From NCBI RefSeq assembly GCF_900112845.1, contig NZ_FONG01000006.1, positions 124,001 to 188,000 of the forward strand: 64,000 nt of DNA, in the 5' to 3' direction. Positions 20,801-31,500 of the stretch are shown piece by piece; the first letter of the stretch is position 1; each line of letters opens with the position of its first letter. The position numbers and the translations under genes are program-made. The notes below the pieces were generated by a model. The model was not told the DNA's origin. It ran no database searches and saw only the letters and a list, made by a program, of their open reading frames with translations. This DNA is from Actinacidiphila alni. GTDB taxonomy: Bacteria; Actinomycetota; Actinomycetes; Streptomycetales; Streptomycetaceae.

Positions 20801-23336
20801 GGAGGCCGGGGTGCGGGCCGGTTACGACCGGGTCGAGGAGCTGACTTTCGAGGCGCCGATGCCGCTGCCGGTCACCGGCGCGCTGGACCTCCAGGTCACC
20901 GTCGGCGCCGACGGATCGGTCGGGGTGCACGCCCGGCGGTCCGGCGAGGAGGGCTGGACCCGGCACGCCGCGGGCAGCCTGGCCGCGGGACCCGGCGACC
21001 CGGACGGCTGCGCCTGGGCCGCCGCGTGGCCGCCCGCCGGTGCGACACCGGTCGACCTGGACGCCGTCTACGAGCGGCTGTCCGGCCTCGGTTACGGCTA
21101 CGGCCCGGCCTTCCGCGGACTGCGCGGCGCCTGGCGGACCGCTACCGAACTCTTCGCCGAGGTCGAAGTCCCGGACAGCGCCCGCACCGAGGGCTTCGGG
21201 CTGCACCCGGTGCTGCTGGACTCGGCCTTCCACCCCTACGCGGCCGAGGGCGAAGGGGACGAGCTGCGGCTGCCGTTCGTCTTCCGCGGGGTCCGTCCCG
21301 CCGCCGTCGGCGCGTCCGCGCTGCGGGTCCGTATCGTCACCGAGAGCGCCGACCAGCTGTCGCTGACCGCCGCCGACGAGAACGGCGGACTGGTCCTGGA
21401 GGCCCGCGACATGCGGGTACGGGCCGTCCCCGCGGCCGCGATGCGGGCGCTGGCGGGCAGCGCGGCGGCCCCCGAGGGCTACTTCGGCCTGGAGTGGACC
21501 GAGACGCCGCTGACCGCCACAAGTCCCGGCACCTGGGCGGCGCTCGGCGCCCCCGTCGCCGAACTCCCGCTGTACGCCGACGCCGACGCGCTGGCCGCGT
21601 CCGGGGCCCGGCACGATCACGTACTCCTCGACTGCGAGGCGCTCTCCGTCACGGCGGGCGCCGAACTGCCGGACGCCGTACGGGAGGTGACCGGGCAGGT
21701 GCTCGGGCTGCTCCAGCGGTGGGCGGCGGAGCCGGCCTTCGCCGCCTCCCGGCTGGTGCTCGCCCTCGACCCCGGTTCGCTGCGCACCGCGGGTGTGTGG
21801 GGTCTGGTGCGGGCGGCGCAGGCGGAACACCCCGGGCGTTTCCTGCTCGCGGGCGCCGCGGGCGGCATCGGCCCGGTGCTGGCCGGGCAGAGCCGGGCGG
21901 GCGCGCTGCTGGCCGCGGCGGCCGACGCCGACGAGCCGCAGGTGCTGCTCGCCGACGGCGGCCGGGTGCTGGTGCCGCGGGTCGCCCGCCGGGTGCCCGC
22001 GCCCGCCGTGGAGCCGGCCTTCGGTGACGGCACGGTGCTGGTCACCGGCGGTACGGGCGCGCTGGGCGCGCTGGTGGCGCGCCGGCTGGTCGGGCGCTTC
22101 GGCGTACGGCACCTGCTGCTGACCTCGCGGCGCGGCCCCGACGCCCCGGGCGCGGCCGAACTGGCCGCGGAGCTGGGCGAGTCGGGCGCCAGCGTACGGA
22201 TCGCGGCGTGCGACGCAGCGGACCGCGCGGAGCTGACCGCGCTGCTGGCCTCGGTGCCGGACGCGCATCCGCTGACGGGTGTGCTGCACGTGGCCGGGGT
22301 GCTGGACGACGGGCTGCTCGCGGGCCAGTCGCCGCAGCGGCTGGCGGCGGTGCTGCGGCCCAAGGCGGACGCGGCCTGGCTGCTGCACGAGCTGACCGCC
22401 GGCCTGCCGCTGGCCGCCTTCGTCCTCTTCTCCTCCGTCGCGGGTGTGCTGGGCAACGCCGGGCAGACCACGTACGGCGCCGCCAACACCTTCCTCGACG
22501 CGCTCGCCGTCCACCGCAGGGCGGCCGGGCTGCCCGCGGTCTCCGCGGCCTGGGGCCTGTGGTCGACGGCGGGCATGGGCGCCACGCTCAGCGCCGCCGA
22601 CGAGGCGCGGCTCGCCCGGATCGGCGTCGCGCCGCTGGACGAGGCGCAGGGCACCGGCCTGCTGGACACCGTGCTCACCGACCCCGACGCCGAGGCCGCC
22701 GTCGTGGCGTCCCGCTGGAGCCTGAGCGGGCTGCGCGGCGCGCTGGACTCCGGCGAGCGGATCCCGCAGATCCTGCGCGGCCTGGTCCGCGCCGGCCGGC
22801 GCACCGCCGAGGGCGGCGCCCGGCAGACCACGGGAAGGACCGGGGGCGGGCTGGCCACGGCGCTCGACGGTCTCACCGGCGATGCCGCGACGCTCGCGGT
22901 CGTCACCGCCGTACGCCGCCATGTGGCCGCGGTCCTCGCGCACGGCGCGCCGGACTCCCTCGACCCCGACCTCCCCTTCATCGACCTCGGCTTCGACTCG
23001 CTGACCGCGGTCGAACTGCGCAATCGGCTCCAGGCGGACTCCGGTCTCGACCTGGCTCCGACGCTCGTCTTCGACCACCCGACCATCGGCGCGCTGGCCG
23101 GGCATCTGGCCGCCGCGCTGGTCCCGGCCCCGAAGGATGACGTGAGTGCCATGGAAGAAGCCCTCGCCCGGATCACCGGCGAACTCAGCTCGGCGGCGCC
23201 CGCGTTGCGGGACCGCATGGTCGTAGCCCTCCAGGAGGCCCTGGGCCGCCTCGGGGTGCCGATGGAATCCCCCACCGCGGCGCTGGACGGGGCCTCCGAC
23301 GAGGAGATCTTCGCCTTCATCGACGCGCAGCCCTGA
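17838..23336 (+). CDS. Type I PKS module 2: KS-AT-DH-KR-ACP
   Basis: The 1832-residue protein starts at ATG 17838 behind GAAGGGA. An N-terminal docking coil ([15 protein letters not shown]) matches the preceding PKS C-terminus. KS Cys207 lies in DTACSSS. The AT has Ser671 in GHSVGE and HAFH at 771-774, predicting malonyl-CoA. DH carries His970 ([12 protein letters not shown]) and Asp1128 (LLDSAFHP). KR has TGGTGALG, the B-type LDD motif and Tyr1546. ACP Ser1721 lies in GFDSL. The C-terminal [12 protein letters not shown] is a docking segment. With all domains intact it should add a second double bond, giving a 2,4-dienoyl chain. The 79-bp gap to the preceding gene fits one transcript. Confidence 0.95.
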   Translation: MASEERLREYLKKVVGDLSDARQRLTEADDREHEPIAVIGIGCRYPGGVAAPEDLWELVDSGTDATSPFPTDRGWDLDKLFDPDPDTPGTSYSRRGAFLHDAGDFDAPFFRISPRHALSTDPHHRLFLEATWESFERAGLDPATLRGSDTGVWAGMMYEFYSARFLGGVPEEVDGSLLVASTPSMLSGRVSYSFGLEGPSVTLDTACSSSLVAVHQAVRSLRGGECSLAVAGGVTVMAEPDLFAEFSRQRGLAPDGRCKPFSADADGTVWGEGCGVLLLERLSDARRNNRPVYGVIRGTAVNQDGASNGQTAPNGRAQERVIAQALADARLAPRDIDAVEAHGTATPLGDPIEANALLSAYGKDRDAERPLLLGSIKSNIGHTQAAAGVGGMIKMMLAMRHGKLPRTLNIGTPTPRVDWSTGTVRLLTDEEPWQPRTDAPRRAAVSSFGISGTNAHVILEEPVTDDVPVTDDAPVTDDTPAAGEASSAPLAWVLSARGADALRGQADRLGRHVAADPALRPVDVAYSLATTRVRFDHRAVVVGRDRDELLDRLDGFAHGRDGSPVTAGVASGTARTVFLFTGQGGQQPGMGRGLYEVFPVFAAALDEVCAALDPYLDRPLREVMWAQGGTPEAAELDRTCYTQPALFAYQVAAFRLLGSLGLAPDRVAGHSVGEIAAAHVAGVWDLADAARMVACRSRLMQQLPSGGAMFAISATAEEVAGTLAGKEHLAQIAAVNSPGDVVVSGDEETAAAVAAHWAEQGRRTKQLTVSHAFHSPLMEPMLDAFGAELERITFRQPVLGHAVNLGADREWTDPAYWTDQVRRAVGFADMTARLDAAGTDVYLEIGPRPVLSGMVRACLPDSKAVVTAVARRTLPEPEGLLTALAEAYAAGAPADWSAAAPGGRPVELPTYAFDHSRYWLLRTPPRADAQALGLTELAHPLLNAAVTVADGGLVATGRLTADELPWLADHAVAGAAIVPGTALLDMVVEAGVRAGYDRVEELTFEAPMPLPVTGALDLQVTVGADGSVGVHARRSGEEGWTRHAAGSLAAGPGDPDGCAWAAAWPPAGATPVDLDAVYERLSGLGYGYGPAFRGLRGAWRTATELFAEVEVPDSARTEGFGLHPVLLDSAFHPYAAEGEGDELRLPFVFRGVRPAAVGASALRVRIVTESADQLSLTAADENGGLVLEARDMRVRAVPAAAMRALAGSAAAPEGYFGLEWTETPLTATSPGTWAALGAPVAELPLYADADALAASGARHDHVLLDCEALSVTAGAELPDAVREVTGQVLGLLQRWAAEPAFAASRLVLALDPGSLRTAGVWGLVRAAQAEHPGRFLLAGAAGGIGPVLAGQSRAGALLAAAADADEPQVLLADGGRVLVPRVARRVPAPAVEPAFGDGTVLVTGGTGALGALVARRLVGRFGVRHLLLTSRRGPDAPGAAELAAELGESGASVRIAACDAADRAELTALLASVPDAHPLTGVLHVAGVLDDGLLAGQSPQRLAAVLRPKADAAWLLHELTAGLPLAAFVLFSSVAGVLGNAGQTTYGAANTFLDALAVHRRAAGLPAVSAAWGLWSTAGMGATLSAADEARLARIGVAPLDEAQGTGLLDTVLTDPDAEAAVVASRWSLSGLRGALDSGERIPQILRGLVRAGRRTAEGGARQTTGRTGGGLATALDGLTGDAATLAVVTAVRRHVAAVLAHGAPDSLDPDLPFIDLGFDSLTAVELRNRLQADSGLDLAPTLVFDHPTIGALAGHLAAALVPAPKDDVSAMEEALARITGELSSAAPALRDRMVVALQEALGRLGVPMESPTAALDGASDEEIFAFIDAQP

Positions 23337-23455
23337 GCGCGGGCCGAGCGCGTGCCCGGGTTCCGGCCCGGGCACGGCCCCGGCCACCGCGTACCGCGCA
23401 TCCCCGTCCACGAACCGGTTCACCCATCGGCTGAGGAAAAGGCAGAGGCAGGAAG

Positions 23456-26400
23456 ATGGCAGGCGAGGACAGACTCCGCGAATACCTCAAGAAGGCCACG
23501 GTCGACCTGGGTGACGCCAGGCGCCGGCTGGCCGAGGCACAGGCGCAGACGCACGAGCCGATCGCGGTCGTCGGCATGTCGTGCCGCTTCCCCGGCGCCG
23601 GTTCGGTCGACGCCTACTGGGACCTGCTCGACCAGGGCAGGTCCGCGGTCCTGGACGAGGTGCCCGGCGGGCGCTTCGACCTGACGCCGCACGTCGAGAA
23701 CGACGGCGTCTACACCACGCGCGGCGCGTTCCTGGAGGACGTGGCGGGCTGGGACGCGCAGTTCTTCGGCAGCTCCCCGCAGGAGGCGCTGCGGATGGAC
23801 CCGCAGCAGCGGCTGCTGATGGAGCTGACGTGGGAGGCGCTGGAGGACGCGGGCACACCGCCGCCGAGCCTGGCCGGCAGCCGCACCGCGGTGATGGTCG
23901 GCTTCTCCGACATCCTCCAGTACCTGCGGCTGGAACAGGCCGACGAGGGCCAGGGGGTGCTGCGCGACCCGTACGGCGGGCAGGGCGGTTCCGCCAGTGT
24001 CGTGGCCGGCCGGCTCGCGTACCACTTCGACCTGCGCGGCCCCGCGGCCACGCTGGACACCGCCTGCTCGTCGTCGCTGGTCGCGGTCCACCAGGCCGGT
24101 ACGGCGCTGCGCCGCGGCGAGTGCGACCTCGCGGTGGCCGGCGGCGCCTTCCTGCTGCTGCACACCGACATGTACGTCAACGCCTGCGCCACCTCGATGC
24201 TCGCGCCCGACGGGATGTGCAAGACCTTCGACGAGAGCGCCGACGGCTATGTGCTCGGCGAGGGCGCGGGGGTCGTCGTCCTGGAGCGGCTGTCCGACGC
24301 CGTACGGGCCGGGCACCGGGTGCACGCCGTCATCCGCGGCAGCGCCGTCAATCAGGACGGTCGCAGCAACGGCCTGACCGCGCCCAGCCGGGGCGCCCAG
24401 GTGGACGTCATCCGGCGGGCGCTGACCGCCGCGCGGGCGACACCCGACGACATCGCCTACGTCGAGGCGCACGGCTCCGGCACCAAGCTCGGCGACGCCA
24501 TCGAACTGGGCGCCCTCACCGATGTGTTCGGCCGCCGGCCGGAGGAACGCCCGCTGCACGTGGGCGCGGTGAAGACCAACATCGGCCACACCCAGGCCGC
24601 CGCCGGCATGGCGGGCCTCATCAAGGCCGTGCTCGCCCTCAAGCACCGCACGGTGCCCCGCAACCTCAACATGACCACGCCCTCCGAGACCGCCCTCGCC
24701 GCGGGCGCCCTCCGCCCGGCCGCCGGTCCCCGTCCGCTCCCGGCGGACGAGACGCTGCCGCAGCTGGTCGGCGTCAGCTCCTTCGGCTGGTGCGGGACGA
24801 ACGCGCACGTGGTGCTCGGCGCGGCGGACGGGACGGGTCCGGCGTCCGCGCCGGGCGCGGGGGTGACGGTCGGCGGTGCGGAGAAGGCCGCCGGTGCCAA
24901 TGATTCGGACGGCGGCCCGTCGCCGCGCGAGGCCAACGCCCTTTCAGGTGCAGCCGGTTCGGGTGCCGCGTTCGGTGCACCCGAACTGCTGCCGGTGTCC
25001 GCCGCCGACCAGGACGCGCTCGGGGCGCGGCTGACGGCGCTGGCCGGGGCGGCCGGCGGGACCGGACTCGGGGACCTGGCGTACACCTTGCAGAGCGGGC
25101 GGGCCGGGCTGGAATTCCGCCGGGCCGTGGTGGCCGACGACGCCGCCGGGGCCGCGGCGGCGATGGCGGACGGCGGCCCCGGGGTACGGCGGGTGAAGGG
25201 CCGGCCGAAGGTCGCCTATCTGCTGCCCGGCACCGGCGACCACTACCGGGGCATGGCCCGCGAACTGCACGGTACGGAACCGGTGTTCGCCGCCGCGGTC
25301 GAGGAGTGCCTGGGTCTGGCGGCGGAGCGCTGCGGCGCGGACCTGCGCGAGGCGCTGCTCGGCGAGGTCGAGCAGGCACCCGCGGGCGGCGGCTTCATGA
25401 CGCGGCCCGGCAGCGGTCCCGACCCCGCCGACGACCCGGACAGCCACGCCGAGATCGCGCACCTGTCGCTGTTCACCGTGGAGTACGCGCTGGCGCGGCT
25501 GCTGGCGGACCGCGGGGTGCGGCCGGATCTGCTGATCGGCTACAGCCTCGGCGAGTACGTCGCCGCGACGCTGGCCGGGGTCTTCGAACTCTCCGACGCG
25601 CTGGGGCTGGTGGCCACCCGTGCCCGGCTGATCGAGGCGGCGCCCGCGGGCCGGATGCTCGCGGTGGCCGCCGACGCCGAACGGGTCGCGGCCGAACTGG
25701 CCGCCTGCGGCGCCCCGGTGGACGTCGCCGCCGCCAACGGCCCCACCATGACGGTGGTCAGCGGCGCGCCCGAGGCGGTGGAGACCGCCGCCCGACACCT
25801 TGCCGAACAGGGCGTCGCCGCACGGCAGTTGCGCTCAGCGCACCCCTTCCACTCGGCGCTGCTCGCACCGGCCCGCGAGGCGCTGGCGGCGGCTGTCGCC
25901 GCCGTCCCGCGGCAGGCGCCGCGCGTCACGGTCGTCTCCAATGTCACCGGCGCCCCGCTCACCGCCGAGCAGGCCGCCGACCCCGGCTACTGGGCCGACC
26001 ACCTGACCAGCCCGGTGCGCTTCGCGGACGGCCTGGCGGCCTGCGCGGAGCTGGGCGTGGACGGCTATGTGGAGCTGGGCCCGGGCCAGACGCTCGGCGG
26101 TCTGCTGCGGCAGAACGACAGCGGCGCCGCCGTCACCGTGCTGGGCACCCTCCCGGCCCGGTGGTCGGCCGGCGGCGTCTGCGACGACCGCACCCGGCTG
26201 CTGGAGACCTGCGGCCGGCTGTGGGAGCTGGGCGTGGCCCTGGACTGGGCGGCGCTGCGCGGCGACCGGCCGGGCACGCTGGTCGGGTTGCCCAACTACC
26301 CCTTCCAGCGCACCCGTTACTGGCCGCGTACGGGTACGGGTACGGCTTCGACCACTGCGGCGGCCGGTACGCCCGGCGCCGTACGGCCCGACGACTACTG

Positions 26401-28564
26401 CTACGCGCCGTCCTGGCAGCAGGACGTCACCTCGCCCGCGCCGGTCGCCGCAGAACCGACCGCGCCCGTGCTGGTGTTCGGCGAGGGCGACGGCACCGGT
26501 TCCGTCGGTTCCCGCCTCGCGGACCTGCTGGCGGCCGACGGCGCACCCGTCACCGAGGTAGTGCCCGGAGCCGGCTGGCGGCGCGAGGGGCGCCGGGTCG
26601 TCATCGACCCGGCCGACCCCGAGCAGTACCGCCGCGTCGTCGCGGAGGCCCAGGCCGGTACGGAGGGGCCGCTGCGCGTCGTCCACCTGTGGAGCCTGCG
26701 CGAGCCCGCCCGTACGCCGCTGTTCGCGGACGACGCCGAGCTGGTCCGCGCGGTACGGCTCGGCTTCGACAGCCTGCTGCTGACCGTGCAGGCGCTCGCC
26801 GGTCCCGCTGCCGAGCGCGGGGTGCGGCTGCTGACCGTGACCGCGGGCGCCGCCCAGGTGCACGGCGGCGACTGCACCGCGCCGGACCGCGCCCTGGCCC
26901 ACGGCTTCGCCCGTATCGCCCACGCCGAACAGCCCGGCACCGCCTGGCGCGGCGTCGACCTCGACCCGGCCTCCCCCGCCGGCCTCTCGGCCGCCCACCT
27001 CGCCGAGGAGGTCGCCCACCGCGACTGGCACCCCGCCGACCCCGCCACCACCCCGTCCCTGATCGCCTGGCGCTCCGCCCGCCGCCACCTGAAGGACTGG
27101 CGCCTGGTGCCCCTGCCCGCGCCCCCCGCGGGGACCGACACCACGACCTCGATCGCGGCAGGGGCCGACCGTACGAGCGGCACCACGCCCCCGGCCGGGA
27201 CCGGCCGCACGGCCGACCGCACGCCCGCGAACTTCGTCCGCGCCGACGCGACCACCGGCGCCACAGGTCCGGTTGACGCCACCGGCACCGTCCCGGCCGG
27301 GGCCGACCGCACGCAGGACGGCACGCCCGGCGGCAGCGCCGGCGCCTTCCCCGTCCGCGCCGACGGCGCGTATCTGGTCACCGGCGGGACCCGCGGTCTG
27401 GGCCTCGGGGTGGCGCGGGAGCTCGTACGGTCCGGGGCCCGGCGGCTGGCGCTGGTCGGGCGGACCGATCTGCGGGCCGCCGCGGTGGCGGAGCCGGACG
27501 GGGCAGCGGCGCAAAGTCTGCGTGACGTCGCGGAGTTGGAGGCGGCGGGCGCCGAGGTGCTGCTGCTGACCGCGGACGTCGGCGAGCCGGCGCAGCTGCG
27601 GGCGGCGGTCCGGGCGTGCCGGGAGCGGTTCGGCACGCTGACCGGTGTGCTGCACGCGGCGGGTGTCGCGGCGGGCGGCATGGCCGTACGGCTGACGCCC
27701 GCGACCGCCCGGAAGGTGCTGGCGCCCAAGGTGCTGGCGATGGGCCCGCTGGCCGAACTCGTCGGCCCGGGAACACCGGCCGAGCAGCGGCCCGAGCTGA
27801 TCGTCCTCTACTCCTCCGCCGTCAGCGTCTTCGGCGGCCTCGGCGAGGGCGACTACAGCGCCGCCAACACCGTCCTGGACGCCTACGGCGCCGCGCTCGC
27901 CGACGCCGCCGCGCCCGCCACGCGGGTGCTGAGCGTCGCCTGGGGACCGTGGCGGCACGACGCCTGGCAGGCCGAGGCGGGCGGCGGGGCACTGGCCGAG
28001 CGGGTGCGCGAGCACCGCGCGGCGTACGGCTTCTCCGAGGCCGGCGGCAACGCCCTGCTCGGCCGTCTTGCGGGCGCCGCCCGCGGCAGCCTGATGGCGG
28101 TGCGGATGCCGATCGCCGAGGGGCTGCGCGAGTGGGCGGGCCTGACCGACCTGGACGCGCTGGTCGCGGCGGGCACGCCCGCCGACACCGAACGGCCGCG
28201 CTTCCCGCGACCGCGGCTGCGGACCGAATTCGCGGCCCCGCGCACCGAGTTGGAGACGGTGATCGCCGACAGCTGGGGTCGCCACCTCGGCATCGACGGC
28301 ATCGGGGTGCACGACCCGTTCTTCGACCTGGGCGGCAACTCCCTGGTCGGCATGGCGATGGTCGCCGACATCGAGAAACGGCTCGACCGCAGGATCGCCC
28401 CGGCCGTCCTGTTCGAACACCCCACGGTCGCCGCCTTCGCGGCGGCACTCGACGGCGGTACGGCCCGGCCGACCGCCACCACCACAGCACGCGACTCCGG
28501 CCTCGCCCGGGGCGAGAGACGGCGCCGCGCCCGCGGTGCCCAGCCTTCCACGACCCGGAACTAG
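23456..28564 (+). CDS. Type I PKS module 3: KS-AT-KR-ACP
   Basis: The 1702-residue protein starts at ATG 23456 behind GAGGCAGGAAG. It has an N-terminal docking coil like the previous PKS, KS Cys204 (DTACSSS), an HGSGT variant of the HGTGT motif, and KTNIGHT. The AT differs from modules 1-2: LLPGTGDHY replaces the GQGxQ start, the active site is GYSLGE with Ser697, and HPFH lies at 796. Such motifs occur in PKS-NRPS and aminopolyol systems and predict malonyl or a malonyl-like unit. There is no DH. KR has TGGTRGLG and Tyr1467 but AAGG instead of LDD. ACP Ser1629 lies in LGGNSL. The C-terminus is basic (RGERRRRARG) with no recognisable docking helix. It should leave a beta-hydroxyl. Confidence 0.93.
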   Translation: MAGEDRLREYLKKATVDLGDARRRLAEAQAQTHEPIAVVGMSCRFPGAGSVDAYWDLLDQGRSAVLDEVPGGRFDLTPHVENDGVYTTRGAFLEDVAGWDAQFFGSSPQEALRMDPQQRLLMELTWEALEDAGTPPPSLAGSRTAVMVGFSDILQYLRLEQADEGQGVLRDPYGGQGGSASVVAGRLAYHFDLRGPAATLDTACSSSLVAVHQAGTALRRGECDLAVAGGAFLLLHTDMYVNACATSMLAPDGMCKTFDESADGYVLGEGAGVVVLERLSDAVRAGHRVHAVIRGSAVNQDGRSNGLTAPSRGAQVDVIRRALTAARATPDDIAYVEAHGSGTKLGDAIELGALTDVFGRRPEERPLHVGAVKTNIGHTQAAAGMAGLIKAVLALKHRTVPRNLNMTTPSETALAAGALRPAAGPRPLPADETLPQLVGVSSFGWCGTNAHVVLGAADGTGPASAPGAGVTVGGAEKAAGANDSDGGPSPREANALSGAAGSGAAFGAPELLPVSAADQDALGARLTALAGAAGGTGLGDLAYTLQSGRAGLEFRRAVVADDAAGAAAAMADGGPGVRRVKGRPKVAYLLPGTGDHYRGMARELHGTEPVFAAAVEECLGLAAERCGADLREALLGEVEQAPAGGGFMTRPGSGPDPADDPDSHAEIAHLSLFTVEYALARLLADRGVRPDLLIGYSLGEYVAATLAGVFELSDALGLVATRARLIEAAPAGRMLAVAADAERVAAELAACGAPVDVAAANGPTMTVVSGAPEAVETAARHLAEQGVAARQLRSAHPFHSALLAPAREALAAAVAAVPRQAPRVTVVSNVTGAPLTAEQAADPGYWADHLTSPVRFADGLAACAELGVDGYVELGPGQTLGGLLRQNDSGAAVTVLGTLPARWSAGGVCDDRTRLLETCGRLWELGVALDWAALRGDRPGTLVGLPNYPFQRTRYWPRTGTGTASTTAAAGTPGAVRPDDYCYAPSWQQDVTSPAPVAAEPTAPVLVFGEGDGTGSVGSRLADLLAADGAPVTEVVPGAGWRREGRRVVIDPADPEQYRRVVAEAQAGTEGPLRVVHLWSLREPARTPLFADDAELVRAVRLGFDSLLLTVQALAGPAAERGVRLLTVTAGAAQVHGGDCTAPDRALAHGFARIAHAEQPGTAWRGVDLDPASPAGLSAAHLAEEVAHRDWHPADPATTPSLIAWRSARRHLKDWRLVPLPAPPAGTDTTTSIAAGADRTSGTTPPAGTGRTADRTPANFVRADATTGATGPVDATGTVPAGADRTQDGTPGGSAGAFPVRADGAYLVTGGTRGLGLGVARELVRSGARRLALVGRTDLRAAAVAEPDGAAAQSLRDVAELEAAGAEVLLLTADVGEPAQLRAAVRACRERFGTLTGVLHAAGVAAGGMAVRLTPATARKVLAPKVLAMGPLAELVGPGTPAEQRPELIVLYSSAVSVFGGLGEGDYSAANTVLDAYGAALADAAAPATRVLSVAWGPWRHDAWQAEAGGGALAERVREHRAAYGFSEAGGNALLGRLAGAARGSLMAVRMPIAEGLREWAGLTDLDALVAAGTPADTERPRFPRPRLRTEFAAPRTELETVIADSWGRHLGIDGIGVHDPFFDLGGNSLVGMAMVADIEKRLDRRIAPAVLFEHPTVAAFAAALDGGTARPTATTTARDSGLARGERRRRARGAQPSTTRN

Positions 28565-28576
28565 GAGGACGGATCC

Positions 28577-31500
28577 ATGCCACGCATACCCACCGAGGTG
28601 TCACCGATGGACATCGCCATCGTCGGCCTCGCAGGGCGGTTCCCCGGCGCCGCCGACGTCACGGAACTCTGGTCCGCGCTGCGCGACGGCCGCTCGGGCA
28701 TCACCCGCTTCACCGACGACCAGCTGCGCGCCGCCGGTGTGACGCAGGAACTGATCGACGACCCCGCCTACGTCAAGGCGGGCGCCCGGATCGACGGGAT
28801 CGACCGCTTCGACGCGGACTTCTTCGGGATCAACCCGAAGGAGGCGCAGATCCTCGACCCGCAGCACCGACTCTTCCTGGAGCACAGCTGGCACGCGCTG
28901 GAGGACGCGGGCTGCGACCCGGCGAGCTTCGACGGCTCGATCGGTGTCTTCGCCGGCTGCGCCATCAGCACGTATCTGACCCGGAACGTGGCGCCGTCCG
29001 GCATCGGCCGCAGCGTCGGCGAACTGACCGTCGGCCTGGCCAACGACAAGGACTCCCTCACTCTGCGGGTCGCCCACACCCTGGGCCTTTCCGGCCCGGC
29101 CTACGGCATCCAGAGCTACTGCTCGACGTCCCTGGTCGCGGTGTGCGCCGCCGCCACCAGCCTGGCCGCCTTCGAGTGCGACCTCGCGCTGGCCGGCGGC
29201 GCCGCGATCGGCGTCCCGGACGACACCGGCTACCTGTACCAGCCGGGCGGCATCAGCTCCCCGGACGGCGAGTGCCGCGCCTTCGACGCCTCGGGCCAGG
29301 GCAGCCTGGTCGGCAACGGCGTCGGTGTGGTGGCGCTGCGCCGGCTGTCCGACGCGCTCGACGACGGCGACCAGGTGTACGCGGTGATCCGCGGCTGGGC
29401 CGTCAACAACGACGCGGGCCGCAAGGTCGGTTTCACCGCGCCGGGCGTCAGCGGCCAGGCCGAGGTGATCGCCGAGGCGCTCGCCGCGACCGGTCTCGAA
29501 CCGGAGGACATCGACTACATCGAGGCGCACGGCACCGGCACCGCGCTCGGCGACGCGGCCGAACTGGCCGCACTCCAGCAGGTGTTCGACGGCAAGGAGG
29601 TGCTGATCGGCTCGGTCAAGACCAATGTCGGGCACCTGGACCGCGCGGCCGGTGTGACCGGCCTGATCAAGACGGCGCTGTCGCTGCACCACGGTGAGAT
29701 CCCGGCGACCCGCAACTACACGGCGCCGAACCCGCAGTTGGAGTCCGGTTCGGCCCGGCTGACGGTGCTGACGGAGCGTCACCCGTGGCCGCAGGGCGAG
29801 CGGGTGCGCCGGGCGGGCGTCAGCGCTTTCGGTATCGGCGGCACCAACGCCCATGTGATCCTGGAGGAGGCGCCGCCGCTGGCCGCCCGCAGCGGTGAGC
29901 CCGGCGCGGGCCGCCGCAGCGAGCTGCTGGTGTGGTCGGCGCGGACCGCCGAGGCGGCCGACGAGGCGACCGCCAATCTGACGGCGCACCTGGACACCGT
30001 GGACGACGCGGACACCACGCTCGGCGCCGGTCTCGCCGATGTCGCCTACACGCTCCAGACCGGGCGGCGGCGCTTCGCGCACCGGCGCGCGCTGGTCGCG
30101 GACTCGGCGGCCGGCGCGGCGCGCGAGCTGCGTGCCGGGTCCGCGATCGGGCGGGCCGACGGTACGACGGAGCGCCCGGTCGCCTTCCTGCTGACCGGCA
30201 CCGCGGAGCCGTATCCGGCCGCGGCGGCCGAACTCTACGACTGCGAGCCGGCGTTCCGGGCCGCGCTCGACGAGTGCCGGGCCGCCGCCCAGGCGGTCGG
30301 CGGCGCGCCGCTCGCCGGGCTGCTGGCGCCCGACCGGACCGGCGGCGGCGACCAGGACGGCCACCGTGCCTTCGCCGTCGGCTACGCGCTCGCCGCGCTG
30401 GTCCGCTCCTGGGGCGTCGAGCCGGGTGCCGTTCTCGGGCACGGGGTCGGCGAATACGTCGCCGGGTGCCTGACCGGGGTCTTCTCCCTCCAGGACGCCT
30501 TCCGGCTGCTGCGGCTGCGCGCCGAGGGCGGCGCGGGTGACGCGATCGCGCTCGCCGCGCCCACCACGACGCTGCTCTCCGCCGCGACCGGCGGCGCCCT
30601 CACCGCGGCCGAGGCCACCGACCCGGCGCACTGGACCGGCCCGCGCTCCGGCGGGGACGACGGGCGCGACGCCGCCTTCGACGCGCTGCTCGCGCTCGGC
30701 GACCACGCGCTGCTGGAAATCGGTGACGGCTCTCTCGGGGACGCCCTGCGCGCCCATGTCTCCTTCACCGCCGGCCACGGCGACCTCCTGGTCCCCGCGG
30801 TCCCCGGCGGCGACGACCCCCGCGAGGCGGGCACCGTCCTCGCCGAGGCCATCGGCCGCCTCTGGCTGACCGGCGTCGACATCGACTGGTCCGGCTACCA
30901 CCAGGGCCGCGACGTGCTCCGCACGAAGCTCCCCGGCTACCCCTTCCAGCGTTCCCGCTACTGGATCGACGCCCCGACCGCTGCCGCTCAGGCCCCCACG
31001 ACCCCGACCCGCACTGTCGCCTCAGCCGGCAACGTCACTACGGCGCCGGACTCGGCGGACCACGTCCAGCTGCTGGACCGGGTGTGGACCCCTGCGGGGG
31101 GCAGCTCCACTACGGCCGAGCCGAAATCGGCCGGTGGGCCCGTCACCGGGCGGTTCCTGGTGTACGCGGACGCGGGTGGGGTTGCCGATGCGCTGGCCGG
31201 GCGGCTGCGGGGCAGCGGCGCCGAGGACGTGACCGTACGGTCGGGTGCGGGTGCCGGTGCGGGTGATGTTCCCGACGGGGACGGTCAGTTGACCGTGGTC
31301 GTGCTGTCCGCGCTGGACGCGGACGGGGTGGACGCCGATCCGGCGCGGGTCGTGCTGGATGTGTCGCGGGTGATCGCCGCGCATGGCGACGCCGCCGGGG
31401 TCGTCGTGGTGACGCGCGGCGGGCAGACGGTTGGTGCGGGCGAGCGGGCGGTGCCCGCGCAGGCCGCGGTGGCCGTGCTGCCGGTGGTGGCGGGGCAGGA

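Noticed and set aside
19416-23423. Open frame of 1335 codons antisense to the second PKS gene
   Set aside because: Same antisense effect; no motif and no ribosome site.
30172-30810. Frameshift or pseudogene explanation for the odd module 4 acyltransferase
   Set aside because: The frame stays open with normal codon usage and well-formed KS, KR and ACP on both sides. Internal deletion and Ser loss fit domain decay better, though resequencing would settle it.
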